Source: Caldilineaceae bacterium bin5
Lineage (GTDB): Bacteria; Chloroflexota; Anaerolineae; Caldilineales; Caldilineaceae
Direction: 5' to 3'
Length of the DNA stretch: 64,000 bases
Assembly (NCBI GenBank): GCA_002238445.1
Contig: MPML01000014.1
Coordinates: forward strand, 30,529-94,528
The stretch's first letter is position 1, and every line of letters begins with the position of its first letter. The notes beneath the pieces are model-generated. The model saw nothing but the letters and a program-made list of their open reading frames with translations, did no database searches and was not told the origin of the DNA. Below are positions 29,771 through 38,829 of this stretch, in pieces. A program made the translations under genes and the position numbers.

Positions 29771-29798
29771 TTGCGCTCTTGGTATATTTCATTATAAT
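29771..29798 (+). promoter_or_regulatory. Promoter candidate for the LysM lipoprotein gene
   Basis: TTGCGC (29771-29776), a 16-base spacer and TATAAT (29793-29798) make a reasonable sigma70-like promoter. It would leave a leader of about 150 bases that includes the hairpin near 29878-29902. Another extended -10 box (TGATATAAT, 29587-29595) lies further upstream. Confidence 0.4.
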
Positions 29799-29953
29799 CA
29801 TAGTCGGAGAAAACAATCATCCCTGTCCCGAAAATTCCCAGCGCAGTACTGCGAGTCGATGGGGGCTTTTTCCAGGATCGCGTTGAGGGGCCGCCCCAAC
29901 GCAGCGACATACCCAGCCTTGCAGGTCCGTTGTAAACACAGGCACCAATCCAA

Positions 29954-30970
29954 ATGAACTGGCTTTCTACGATAGCAAGTAAGGTGGCAGTGACTGCCAT
30001 TGCAGCATTAGCGGCACTCTTTGCCCTCTCTGCGTGCGGACAGGTCATCACCCTCATTCCAACCACAACACCGGTGCCGGAGGCGGCCGCCACTTTGGTG
30101 CCTCCCACAGGCCCGACTGCCGTTCCAACGGCCACACCCGCCCCTTATACCCCTCCCCCAACCCCGACTCCAACCGATACGCCTACGCCAACCATTTACA
30201 CTGTCGTGACCGGCGATAACCTAGGTCGTATTGCCACTTTATTCGGAGTATCTGTCGCTGCGATACAGGAACGAAACAATATCTCGGACCCGCGCACGCT
30301 CCAGCCCGGCCAGCAACTGGTGATTCCGTCGCCGGTGTCAACTGACGGCGGTCCAGCAGGTGTCAGGCCGACTCCAACTCCTATTGCCTTTTCCCATCAG
30401 AGAGTACATTTCAGCTTTACGCCGCTTGGAGGCCTGTGGGTCCTGGGCGAAGTCGAAAACACGAGCGCCTTTATGCTCGAACAGGTTCGCGTCGGAGTCA
30501 AGCTCCTGGACGCACAGCGGCAAATCTTGGCGGAAGATAATGGCATGGTGCTGCTGAACCTGGTTGAGCCAGGAGGAGTTGCGCCTTTTGCAATCCTTTT
30601 TGAAGAGGCTCCGAAAGAGTTTGCGAGCTACATTATTTTTCCTGTCAGCGGAGTTCCGGCATACGAAGGTGGTTACTACCGGGAACTGGCCGTGGATGAA
30701 CTGACTTCAGAAGGAGAAAGCTACTCAGCATACACAGTTAGAGGCACCGTGCGGAATATTGGCCAGGAGGAAGCTCTTGAGGTGCAGGTAATTCTGACTG
30801 CTTACGACCCACTTGACCGCGTGATTGCGACTCGCAGAATCGCGCCCGATCACAATGTTGTCGCCGCAGGTGGAGCCACAACCTTTACCGCCATCCTCGT
30901 TCCGTTTGGCGGGCCGGTGGAACGGATACATGCGGCTGCGCAAGGACGAAGATACCCGGCTGGAAACTAA
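29954..30970 (+). CDS. LysM-domain lipoprotein with Thr/Pro linker
   Basis: This 338-residue exported protein has a lipobox (ALSAC, C28), a long Pro/Thr linker (about 36-80; PTPTDTPTPT) and one LysM domain (81-125, YTVVTGDNLGRIATLFGVS to QPGQQLVIP) that should bind peptidoglycan. The C-terminal part from about residue 150 has two FxLYD-like beta-rich stretches (WVLGEVENTSAFMLEQVRVG and YTVRGTVRNIGQEEALEVQV). A cell-surface structural or binding role is likely. Its stop lies 12 bases from the convergent dehydrogenase stop. Confidence 0.87.
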   Translation: MNWLSTIASKVAVTAIAALAALFALSACGQVITLIPTTTPVPEAAATLVPPTGPTAVPTATPAPYTPPPTPTPTDTPTPTIYTVVTGDNLGRIATLFGVSVAAIQERNNISDPRTLQPGQQLVIPSPVSTDGGPAGVRPTPTPIAFSHQRVHFSFTPLGGLWVLGEVENTSAFMLEQVRVGVKLLDAQRQILAEDNGMVLLNLVEPGGVAPFAILFEEAPKEFASYIIFPVSGVPAYEGGYYRELAVDELTSEGESYSAYTVRGTVRNIGQEEALEVQVILTAYDPLDRVIATRRIAPDHNVVAAGGATTFTAILVPFGGPVERIHAAAQGRRYPAGN

Positions 30971-30982
30971 AGGCCGCCTGGC

Positions 30983-32536
30983 CTAATTGACGTCAAAAGT
31001 AACCCCTTGGGCCAGAGGAAGTTCACTTCCGTAGTTGATCGTCACTGTCTGACGACGGGCGTATGCCTTCCAGGCGTCCGAACCGCTTTCGCGACCGCCG
31101 CCAGTGTCCTTCTCGCCGCCGAAGGCGCCTCCGATCTCTGCGCCGGCGGTGCCGGTGTTAACACTGGCAAGCCCGCAATCGCTACCTGTTACACTTAGAA
31201 ACGCCTCGACTTCGCGAAGATTATTGCTGAATATGGCGGAAGAAAGTCCCTGGGACACACCGTTGTGAATGGCGAACGCATCTTCAAGTTTCTCATACCT
31301 TAGCACGTACAGTATCGGCGCAAACGTTTCCTCGCCGACGATCTCAGAATCCGGCGCGACGCCCTCAATCAAAGTCGGCGCGACGTAGTTCCCCCCTTCG
31401 AGTCCTGGTACAGTCAGAACCGAGTTTCCGAACAGAACACGCCCGCCGGCAGCTTGTGCCCTCCCGATCGCCGAACAGTAGGCCTCAACCGCTCCCTGGT
31501 TGATCAGCGGCCCCACCAGCACGCCCGGTTCGAGTGGGCTGCCAACCTTTGCAGTCTCGTAGGCCGCAACCAGCCGGGGAAGAAAGCTTTCAAAGAGGCT
31601 CCCGTGAAGGATAACGCGCCGGGTCGTGGTACAACGCTGGCCTGCCGTCGCCAGCGCGCCGAATGCAACCCCTCGCAGCGCAATCTCCAGGTCGGCATCC
31701 GGCGTAACAATGGCCGCATTGTTGCCACCCATCTCCAGAATCGTGCGGCCTATGCGTTCCCCTACTCGCGCAGCCACGCCGCGCCCGGTCTGAACTGAGC
31801 CGGTAAAGGACAGCAAGGGCAACCGCCGATCCGTGCTCATGCGCTGTCCGAACTCACCGGCCTCGTCTACTGCCAGCAGAAATATTGGGGGCAGCCCGAA
31901 ATCGTCAAGTACAGCGTTAACGATATTGGTCGTAGCAATCGCGGTAAGTGCAGCGTCAGGCGAGGGTTTCCAAACGACGACATTGCCGATAACCGAAGCG
32001 ATGAACGCATTCCAGGACCAGGGGGCACAGGGGAAATTAAACGCTGTGATTACGCCGACAACGCCATAGGGATGCCACTGTTCATACAGTCGGTGGTTGG
32101 GCCGCTCGCTGGCCATCGTCACACCGTACAGCTGGCGGGAGAGGCCGACAGCAAAGTCGCTGATGTCGATCATCTCCTGCACTTCGCCTTTGCCCTCTAC
32201 AGGAGTCTTTGCCACCTCGAGCGTAACCAGAAGGCCAAGGCTATCAACGTACTCGCGCAGCCGGTCGCCGATAGCCCGTACTACCTCCCCCCGCTTTGGC
32301 GCCGGTACCTGTGACCATTCCTGATAGGCAATCCAGGCCCTTTCCATCAGCCGATCGTAGTCATCATTCCCGGCGACGGCAACATCTGCCAGCCATTCGC
32401 CGTTGATGGGCGAATGCACCGCGAGGCGGCGCCGGCCTTCTCCCGCCAGCCACTGCCCATCGTACAATCCGGAAACCTGCTGATAGAGGCCCAGATCGGC
32501 AAAGACCCGATCCTTCACCGCTTCGAATTCGGACAT
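30983..32536 (-). CDS. Aldehyde dehydrogenase, ALDH7-like
   Basis: This 517-residue NAD(P)-dependent aldehyde dehydrogenase has N167 (TAFNFP), general base E268 (ILEMGGNNA) and nucleophile C302 in GQRCTTTRR. The GGNNA and RCTTTRR motifs are typical of the ALDH7/antiquitin group (alpha-aminoadipate semialdehyde dehydrogenase) rather than generic ALDHs. AGGAA lies upstream of the ATG at 32536. It is the last gene of the run SBP-MalF-MalG-Gfo/Idh-PhyH-ALDH, so it probably oxidises an aldehyde released in that pathway. Confidence 0.93.
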   Translation of the reverse strand: MSEFEAVKDRVFADLGLYQQVSGLYDGQWLAGEGRRRLAVHSPINGEWLADVAVAGNDDYDRLMERAWIAYQEWSQVPAPKRGEVVRAIGDRLREYVDSLGLLVTLEVAKTPVEGKGEVQEMIDISDFAVGLSRQLYGVTMASERPNHRLYEQWHPYGVVGVITAFNFPCAPWSWNAFIASVIGNVVVWKPSPDAALTAIATTNIVNAVLDDFGLPPIFLLAVDEAGEFGQRMSTDRRLPLLSFTGSVQTGRGVAARVGERIGRTILEMGGNNAAIVTPDADLEIALRGVAFGALATAGQRCTTTRRVILHGSLFESFLPRLVAAYETAKVGSPLEPGVLVGPLINQGAVEAYCSAIGRAQAAGGRVLFGNSVLTVPGLEGGNYVAPTLIEGVAPDSEIVGEETFAPILYVLRYEKLEDAFAIHNGVSQGLSSAIFSNNLREVEAFLSVTGSDCGLASVNTGTAGAEIGGAFGGEKDTGGGRESGSDAWKAYARRQTVTINYGSELPLAQGVTFDVN

Positions 32537-32577
32537 GCTTATCTTCCTGCCTTCTGCCCTACACTTCTCTGTTGCCT

Positions 32578-33516
32578 TCAAAGGTGAACGGGAATATCTC
32601 CCTCCGTCTCGACCCGGGCCTCGGCCCATGACCGCAACGGTACATCCTCGTCGCTCTTCGTCAGCCAGTATTGCGAGGAAGGATGGAAAGCCGAATCGTT
32701 CCCCAGCGGGTCGCCGCCACTGGCAAGCGCGCCCAGTAGCTGCTTGCGAATTGGCGAACTGCGGTCAACCAGTGCCTGATCTTGCGTGATATAGTCAGTG
32801 GGACGCAGCCAACGGTAGTTGTAGCCGACATGCATGATCTTGCGTGTGCGGTTGGAAAGATTGGGGCCGACGCAGTGCCAGACTGCCGTGCGCCACAGGA
32901 CCGCCGCGCCCGGTTTCAGCCGCAATTCCAGCGCTTCGCTCGGGTCGACCTGCCGGCCCATTTCACGCAGTTCGCTCGGCGAACGCAAATGGCTTCCCGG
33001 TACCAGCCACAAGTTGCCGCTCTGCGATTCGCTCAGATCCGAAAGCACGTAGAATACCTTGATCTCCATGAAAGGCAGCCGCCCGTCCAGCGAGGGGGCC
33101 ATGAAAAGCGAATCGCTGGCCAGATCAGGGTGCCACGACAGGTTGCGGTATCCGACCTCCTGGTCCCCGCCGTCCCCCACGCCTAGCGCACCCGGTTGGA
33201 TGCCTTCCGGATATGGAGGACGGTAATCCAGATGCGTTGTGCGAATCTGGATATTCCAGCCAATGGCGTCCACCACCAGCGGCAACATGCGCGGATGGTC
33301 GATTAGATCGAGAAAGGCGTCATGATGGGACAGGGCATTGCGCACTGCAAAAGGGTCGTTCGGGCCAAGCCCTTGGACGGTCCGGACTTCCGCGGCAACC
33401 TCGTCGATGGCCGCCAGCAGCCTTTCCAACTCCGCCGGGGTCAGAAAATCCTCGAGAATGACAAACCCTTGTTCATCGAAATCTGCCCGCTGCTGCGGGG
33501 TCATGGCTAAAGACAT
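32578..33516 (-). CDS. PhyH-family Fe(II)/2-oxoglutarate oxygenase
   Basis: This 312-residue PhyH-fold protein has ligands H129-x-D131 (LSWHPDLA), distal H214 (TAVWHCVGPNLSN) and Arg at about 223-225. AGGAG lies 7 bases before the ATG. It lies between a Gfo/Idh dehydrogenase gene and an aldehyde dehydrogenase gene in a sugar-importer operon. A hydroxylation that yields an unstable hemiacetal or hemiaminal and then an aldehyde would fit the order of genes; that is inference. Confidence 0.9.
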   Translation of the reverse strand: MSLAMTPQQRADFDEQGFVILEDFLTPAELERLLAAIDEVAAEVRTVQGLGPNDPFAVRNALSHHDAFLDLIDHPRMLPLVVDAIGWNIQIRTTHLDYRPPYPEGIQPGALGVGDGGDQEVGYRNLSWHPDLASDSLFMAPSLDGRLPFMEIKVFYVLSDLSESQSGNLWLVPGSHLRSPSELREMGRQVDPSEALELRLKPGAAVLWRTAVWHCVGPNLSNRTRKIMHVGYNYRWLRPTDYITQDQALVDRSSPIRKQLLGALASGGDPLGNDSAFHPSSQYWLTKSDEDVPLRSWAEARVETEGDIPVHL

Positions 33517-33551
33517 GGCGTTTCTCCTGAATACACACCCTTACGTCCTTA

Positions 33552-34841
33552 TCACGTCAAGTCCCAATGCTCATCAATGGGATCCTGGAAAGCCGAACGC
33601 GTCCCATTGAGGACATCTTCTACCTTCACTACTTCACCGGTCAAACCCGATTCGTAGATGGCGTCCCCCAGCGCGAGCGAGCGCATACCCTCCCAACCGT
33701 CGATCTCCGGCGCCGACTTGTTGCCTCGCAGAATTTCCAGGAACTCCCAGATCTCGATTGAGAAGCCGTCGGTCGCCCCTCCCGGGTAGAGCTCCTCCTC
33801 TTCCTCCTGCGACAGGGAGGCGCGGTGCATCTTCTCTAGTTCCTGCATACTATAGACTGTTCCATCGGCACATTCCAGCCGGGCCGTTTCATCTTTCTGG
33901 GGCGTACGTTGAAACAGATGAAAAATCGAGAAAGGCGCGGCGGTCGTATCGCGCAGCGAACCTTGGCTGCCATAGAAGGTCACATCATAGGCATCTTCGC
34001 CAGGGGCGGCCAGACTCCACGCCCATGTCCCCGCGACCCCATTCTCGAAGGTCAAAGTAACGAAAACGGTATCCTCCGGCGCCTCCGCAAAAGATTGGGG
34101 CTTTCCCGTCTTTACCGACCGTACGACAGCATAGACACTGTCGACTTCACCAAAGAAGTAGCGCATTGAATCACAGTAGTGAAAGCCGCTGTCAAGCACC
34201 GGCCCTCCGCCTGACATCAGTTTGTCCCGCCGCCAGCGTTTGTGACTTGGAAGCGGTTCATCCGACCCTCCTGCCTGCTGTCCCCACAGTTGGGCAGGAT
34301 TTGGCTGGCTGCTGGCCTGCCCAGGTCCGCCCGGGAGCACTGCTGAGGAACGATACTGATGAAAGAAACTCAGTGGTGTACCGATCAGGCCGGACGCATC
34401 GAATACCCACTTTACCGTCCGCTGACCAGGCTGACGGCGGTGCGGCGCGGCCGTAGAAAGGACCCTGCCAGTCCTCTCTGCAGTCTCAATCATCAGGCGG
34501 CAGGCCTTAATGGTAATTCCAAGCGGTTTCTCGCACAACACATGCAAACCGGCCTCCATGCAGTCCACCGCAATGCTGTGATGCAGCCCATGCGGTAAGC
34601 ACAGGTCCGCAGCGTCTACCTGCGCTTTTGACAGAAGCTCTTGATGCGTGCCGTAGACCACAGGGCGTTCGCCCAATAGCTCCTCAAACATGTCGGCGCG
34701 CTCAGACGCTGCCTGACCGTTGGCGTCACAGACCGCATTAACCACAAAGTCGCCGCGACCGCGTTCCTGTAGATCCTTCATCGCCAGCACATGGCGTCGC
34801 GAAATCCTGCCGCAGCCGATTAAAGCCAATCGTATGGGCAT
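33552..34841 (-). CDS. Gfo/Idh/MocA-family oxidoreductase
   Basis: This 429-residue NAD(P)-dependent dehydrogenase usually acts on sugars or inositols. It has the Rossmann motif LIGCGRISRRH (7-17) and the conserved EKPLG (104-108) with the catalytic Lys. A C-terminal substrate domain has a PGEDAYDVTFYGSQGSL stretch. The start at 34841 is set by GAGGA 8 bases upstream and by the conserved first strand. It sits 35 bases from the downstream PhyH gene and is probably co-transcribed with the MalFG pair. Confidence 0.92.
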   Translation of the reverse strand: MPIRLALIGCGRISRRHVLAMKDLQERGRGDFVVNAVCDANGQAASERADMFEELLGERPVVYGTHQELLSKAQVDAADLCLPHGLHHSIAVDCMEAGLHVLCEKPLGITIKACRLMIETAERTGRVLSTAAPHRRQPGQRTVKWVFDASGLIGTPLSFFHQYRSSAVLPGGPGQASSQPNPAQLWGQQAGGSDEPLPSHKRWRRDKLMSGGGPVLDSGFHYCDSMRYFFGEVDSVYAVVRSVKTGKPQSFAEAPEDTVFVTLTFENGVAGTWAWSLAAPGEDAYDVTFYGSQGSLRDTTAAPFSIFHLFQRTPQKDETARLECADGTVYSMQELEKMHRASLSQEEEEELYPGGATDGFSIEIWEFLEILRGNKSAPEIDGWEGMRSLALGDAIYESGLTGEVVKVEDVLNGTRSAFQDPIDEHWDLT

Positions 34842-34982
34842 TCTGATATCCTCAAGAATGAATGATTCTATGCCAGCGGGTCGGTTAAGTGGGAAGCACA
34901 TCACTTAGGGGAGGGCTACTGCATGCAACACTTCAACAAGGATCAGGAAGCTATGAGATTTTCGGCCAGCGAGGGAATCTGG

Positions 34983-35879
34983 TCAGCCTTTGATACCAGT
35001 CAACGCAATGCCTTGCACGAACGTCTTCTGCAAGAAGAAAAAGAGCAGGATGATAGGCAGCGTAATCATCACGGAAGCGGCCATTAGCAGGCCCCACTCT
35101 GCTCCGTACTGGGACTGATACTCATAGATGCCCAGCGAAAGTGTATACAACTCCTGTTTGCTCAAATAGATCAGGGGGCCGATATAATCGCGCCAGCGGG
35201 CAATAAATTCAAAAATCGCGACCGTAGCCAGGGCTGGTTTGGAAAGTGGTAGCAGAATTGAGTAGTAAATCTTCAACTCACTAGCGCCGTCGATGCGGGC
35301 TGCTTCGGACAATTCCATCGGAATCGTCATGAAGAACTGTCGCAGCAGAAAGATATATAACGCGCCGCCAAACCAGTGCGGTACGATGAGCGGCATCCAG
35401 GAGTTCACCCAGCCGAGGTTCTTGAAGACAATGAACAATGGGATCATCGTGACCTGGAAGGGCAGCATGAGTGTTGCTATGGTGAGGATGAAGAGAATAT
35501 TGCGGCCAGCCCAGGGAATACGCGCGATGCTGTATGCGACCAGGGATGAGGAGATTAGCACACCTATGGTGGCGAGAACTGCTATCGTGAGAGTATTCCT
35601 CATGTAGAGGAAAAATGTAATGTAGGTAACCGCGTCCGGGAAATTGGACCACTGCAGCGGGCTGGGAATCAGGACCGGTGGATAGGAGTAGAACTGGACA
35701 TCCGGCTTGAGAGACGTCGACAACATCCACAGAAATGGAAGCATAAAGATGCAGGCTGCCGGAACCAGACCGGCATGGATGAGGATGACGCGGACGATTC
35801 CCCGCAAGCGCTTTAGAAGAAGGCGGCGGGAGCGGTCATTGGCATACGCAGGCGGAAGTTGTCCGCTTTCTACCACCAT
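34983..35879 (-). CDS. Carbohydrate ABC transporter permease, MalG-like
   Basis: This protein of about 298 residues has a first span at about 35-55, a periplasmic loop with PDVQFYSYPPVLIP, and the EAA loop (ELSEAARIDGASELKIYYSILLPLSKPAL). It ends in IALTGIKG, like the truncated permease at the start of the window. The ATG at 35879 lies just after the MalF stop and uses GGAGG in the end of malF; an ATG at 35900 inside malF would add 7 residues. It partners the MalF-like protein in a CUT1 importer. No MalK-type ATPase is nearby. Confidence 0.93.
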   Translation of the reverse strand: MVVESGQLPPAYANDRSRRLLLKRLRGIVRVILIHAGLVPAACIFMLPFLWMLSTSLKPDVQFYSYPPVLIPSPLQWSNFPDAVTYITFFLYMRNTLTIAVLATIGVLISSSLVAYSIARIPWAGRNILFILTIATLMLPFQVTMIPLFIVFKNLGWVNSWMPLIVPHWFGGALYIFLLRQFFMTIPMELSEAARIDGASELKIYYSILLPLSKPALATVAIFEFIARWRDYIGPLIYLSKQELYTLSLGIYEYQSQYGAEWGLLMAASVMITLPIILLFFFLQKTFVQGIALTGIKG

Positions 35880-35880
35880 A

Positions 35881-36816
35881 TTACTCTTCGCCTCCTGCAT
35901 AAAAGACCCACAGACGCGCTGAGCGCCAAATGAACAAAGTAACGACTAGCGTGAACATAAATAGCAGCCATGCCATTGCCGATGCATAGCCCATTTCCAG
36001 ATAGTGGAAGGCATTTTTGTACAAATAGATCGAATAAAAGAGGGTCGAGTTGGCAGGGAAGCCTGTCCCCCCTGTCATGATATAGGGGATGGCAAAAAAG
36101 TTAAGGGCCCCGATCACCGAAGTCACGAGATGGAAGAAAATTACCGGTGTAAGAATGGGTAGGGTAACGTTGCGGAATTTGGAAAAGATGTTTGCCCCAT
36201 CCACATCCGCGGCATCATACAAGTCCTGCGGGACATCCTGCAGTCCGGCCAGATATAGGATAATCTGTTGGCCGATAATCCACAGGGCCAGCAGCACCAG
36301 GGTAGGACGCGCCCATTCGGCGCAGGTGAGCCAGCAGGGCCCCCGCATACCGAAAGCTCTGAACGGCGCTGCAATCAATCCGCTGTGCGGGGTGAATATG
36401 AAGATCCAGACCAGAGCCAGCGCAACTTCCGGAACAAGCGTGGGAAGGAAGTAGAGAGTGCGATAGACGACCTGACCCCTTATCTTGGCATTCAGCATCA
36501 GTGCCAGACCGAAGGCGAAGATGATGGCCAAGGGAATCGAAACAACCGCGAAGTAAACTGTGCTGTAGACCGCGTCTACAAACTCGCCATCGCTTGTGAA
36601 CAGTTCAATGTAGTTGGCAAAGCCGGTCCACACGGGATTCTTCACGCCGTTATACTTGGTAAAGCTATAGTATGCTGACGCCAAGGTGGGGTAAATCCAG
36701 AAGGCGAGCAGGCCGAAAATCCAAGGGGATGCGAATAAAAGGCCGTTTATAGTATGCCGTGTCCCTTGCGAAAGACGGCGCCTCGGAGCAGCGACGGAGG
36801 GGAGGGCAGTTGCCAT
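35881..36816 (-). CDS. Carbohydrate ABC transporter permease, MalF-like
   Basis: This 311-residue inner-membrane subunit of a CUT1 importer has six spans (first GLLFASPWIFGLLAFWIYP). The EAA loop (DLYDAADVDGANIFSKFRNVTLPILTPV) follows the periplasmic part. The Shine-Dalgarno sequence is weak. The preceding spacer holds a stem-loop, and the gene end overlaps the MalG ribosome-binding site. Confidence 0.94.
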   Translation of the reverse strand: MATALPSVAAPRRRLSQGTRHTINGLLFASPWIFGLLAFWIYPTLASAYYSFTKYNGVKNPVWTGFANYIELFTSDGEFVDAVYSTVYFAVVSIPLAIIFAFGLALMLNAKIRGQVVYRTLYFLPTLVPEVALALVWIFIFTPHSGLIAAPFRAFGMRGPCWLTCAEWARPTLVLLALWIIGQQIILYLAGLQDVPQDLYDAADVDGANIFSKFRNVTLPILTPVIFFHLVTSVIGALNFFAIPYIMTGGTGFPANSTLFYSIYLYKNAFHYLEMGYASAMAWLLFMFTLVVTLFIWRSARLWVFYAGGEE

Positions 36817-36866
36817 GCTTGTCAGTCTACTTTCCGTTTGCCAGCAGGTTTACAAGGAAACAGTCA

Positions 36867-36897
36867 GGTAGCGGCCCTATTGAGCCGCTACCTTTTT
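36867..36897 (+). terminator. Stem-loop between SBP and MalF genes, terminator-like on the plus strand
   Basis: GGTAGCGGC (36867-36875) pairs perfectly with GCCGCTACC (36884-36892) around an 8-base loop and is followed on the plus strand by TTTTT. The genes run on the minus strand, where it lies between the SBP stop and malF. It could block antisense transcription and also protect the SBP message end. Confidence 0.65.
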
Positions 36898-37077
36898 CCC
36901 CAAGAAACCTGGGACGTTCGTTATCAAGTTCTGGTTAAGCGGGCAGGAACTGGATACTGAAAGAGCCCCCAACTCCTGGCCAAAGTACCAGAAAGAATAC
37001 GCATCAACCCACCTTTCGCCCCTATCTCAGAATGGCATCGCATTCAGATCGGGGCGAGAGGAGGGCGCTAGTACTGA

Positions 37078-38442
37078 TTAGCTGAAGAATCCGATCTCGT
37101 CAAGACCCGCATTGATCTCTTCATCAATGTCCGTAAGCGCCTCTTCCGGCGTCTTCAGACCGTGCGGAATCTCATCACGGAAGGCCTTTACCTGCAGGTC
37201 CCACAACTTGGAGCCCAAAGGAATCGGCGGGCGGGCGTGGGAAACCGGCAGCAGGTCCATGAAGACCGCGTGCAGCGGATCTTCGCGGAAGAATGGATCT
37301 TCGGCAGCCGACTTGATCGTCGGAATGTGGAACGTGTCTTTGTTGTACTTGAGCTGGCCTTCGGGGCCGCAGAGGTAGAAGCAGGCATCAAACGCCGACT
37401 CTACATCGTCATAGCCGAAGGGAACTGCCCAACTCCAACCGCCGGCCCAGCTTGCGCCTGGGGCGGGGCCGTCCGGACCTGGCATCGGCACGACACCGTA
37501 ATTGGTGTCGGGCTTGTAGCGATGATGCTGGGCAACCTTCCAGTTACCGCTGCAGGTCATCGCGCTCTGACCGGTCCAGAAGTAGTCATTCTCGCCGCGG
37601 CAGTTGCCGCCGGCGCAGGCCGACAACATGGCGTCAATGTCCTCAACACCAATCTCATCCACAAAGGACTTCACGAACTGCATGGCCTCAATGTTCTGCG
37701 GATGGGCAAAGGTGATGCGTCGATCATCGTCCTGGAACAGACCGCCAAAGCCGAAGCCCCACGTGTAGAGCCAGGCCTGGTCATAGATGGGGTTGAAACC
37801 GTAACGGGTAATGGCGCCAGTGTTGTCGCGCACTGTCAGCGCTTCAGTGGCTGCCATCAGTTCATCAAGGTTGGACGGGGGCGAGCTGGAGTCTACACCG
37901 GCCTCGTCCATGATGTCCATGTTGTACCACAGGGCGCGCGTGTCGGTGTCGAAAGACAGCGCGTAGATGCCGCCCTTGTATACAGTCTCGTCCCAGGCGA
38001 AGTCGAAGTAGAGCTCTTTAGTGACACCGGCGGCTTCGGCGAAGTCGGTGATGTCGGTAAAGAAGCCTTCGTGGGCGAACTGCGGAACGGTGAAGCGGTC
38101 AGCATAGTGGAGCGCCGGAGGCGTACCGCCAGCAACTGCTGTCAGCAGCTTCTCGTCTGCCTGGCTGCCCTGTGTTTGGGCAATGTAGACAAACTCGACC
38201 TCTACGCCCATCGTGTTCTGCTCGTTGTAGATGTCGATGATTTCCTTAATCGACTCCTGCGCCAGGTCCGTCATACGCGACCAGGCTTCCAGCTTCTTGG
38301 TTTCCATCATTGCATCGCCATCTCCGCCGGTGTCGGCCGGGGCAGCCGCGGGCGCAGGGCACGCAGCAAGCAGGGCCGCGCTTGTTGCCAAGCCGGAAAC
38401 CTGCAGGAAGCGACGACGCGAAAGCATCTTCTGTGTGTCCAT
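37078..38442 (-). CDS. Extracellular sugar-binding protein, family 1, Tat-exported lipoprotein
   Basis: This 454-residue SBP_bac_1 protein has a twin-arginine motif R9-R-R-F (SRRRFLQVSG) and a lipobox LAAC with C28, so it should be exported folded by Tat and lipidated. The mature part starts with the acidic, Met-rich linker common to this genome's SBPs. GGAGG lies 6 bases before the ATG. It heads the operon with MalF, MalG, Gfo/Idh, PhyH and ALDH genes. The ligand is presumably a sugar or sugar derivative. Confidence 0.94.
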   Translation of the reverse strand: MDTQKMLSRRRFLQVSGLATSAALLAACPAPAAAPADTGGDGDAMMETKKLEAWSRMTDLAQESIKEIIDIYNEQNTMGVEVEFVYIAQTQGSQADEKLLTAVAGGTPPALHYADRFTVPQFAHEGFFTDITDFAEAAGVTKELYFDFAWDETVYKGGIYALSFDTDTRALWYNMDIMDEAGVDSSSPPSNLDELMAATEALTVRDNTGAITRYGFNPIYDQAWLYTWGFGFGGLFQDDDRRITFAHPQNIEAMQFVKSFVDEIGVEDIDAMLSACAGGNCRGENDYFWTGQSAMTCSGNWKVAQHHRYKPDTNYGVVPMPGPDGPAPGASWAGGWSWAVPFGYDDVESAFDACFYLCGPEGQLKYNKDTFHIPTIKSAAEDPFFREDPLHAVFMDLLPVSHARPPIPLGSKLWDLQVKAFRDEIPHGLKTPEEALTDIDEEINAGLDEIGFFS

Positions 38443-38829
38443 TCATTCCTCCATGTTAGAAAATGTGAAAATGGGTTGAAAGGGATGGAGTGGTGTAAAG
38501 CCTTTGGCCCAACCTCTCCGAACTATATGACAATTTAGTTGACCCTAGAGATGGCACCAAAGCCAGATTACCGATCCTATTCGCCAGGGCCAATCACGGC
38601 ACGACAATAGATTAGGCCAAAGACCAATGGCCTTCCCAGTTTAGGTCCTTCCTTCGACGGTTCTTCAATACGGGCGCGCGTTTAGGGGGTTCCTGCGCTG
38701 ACGCAAGGATAATAACCTTTATCTACTGTCATGTCCAAATTCTAAGGGCTGTGTATCGCGTTACCTACTTCGGAACCCGGTTGCAGACATACCGGAAGTG
38801 ATCAGTGCGCACGAGCCGTCCCAACTCAC
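38443..38829. other. 387-base spacer upstream of the SBP gene
   Basis: This region separates two minus-strand operons. It must hold the promoter of the SBP operon, but only weak candidates are visible (for example TTGGTG and TAAATT at 17-base spacing near 38530-38560 on the minus strand). No gene or repeat was found. Confidence 0.4.

Larger units (their letters stand above)
29492..29953. other. Divergent intergenic region with promoters
   Basis: This 462-base spacer lies between the phosphoesterase gene (-) and the LysM gene (+). It holds a minus-strand promoter (29545-29573) and two plus-strand -10 boxes (29590-29595 and 29793-29798). A GC-rich hairpin with a small bulge (GCGTT/AACGC closing GGGG/CCCC, about 29878-29902) lies in the long leader of the LysM gene. 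No gene is supported. Confidence 0.5.

Noticed and set aside
30971..30984. Short AGGCC/GGCCT hairpin between two convergent stops
   Set aside because: A 5-bp stem overlapping a stop codon could easily occur by chance.
37162..38538. 458-codon plus-strand frame opposite the Tat-exported SBP gene
   Set aside because: It is antisense to a gene with a twin-arginine signal and lipobox, with no domain of its own.
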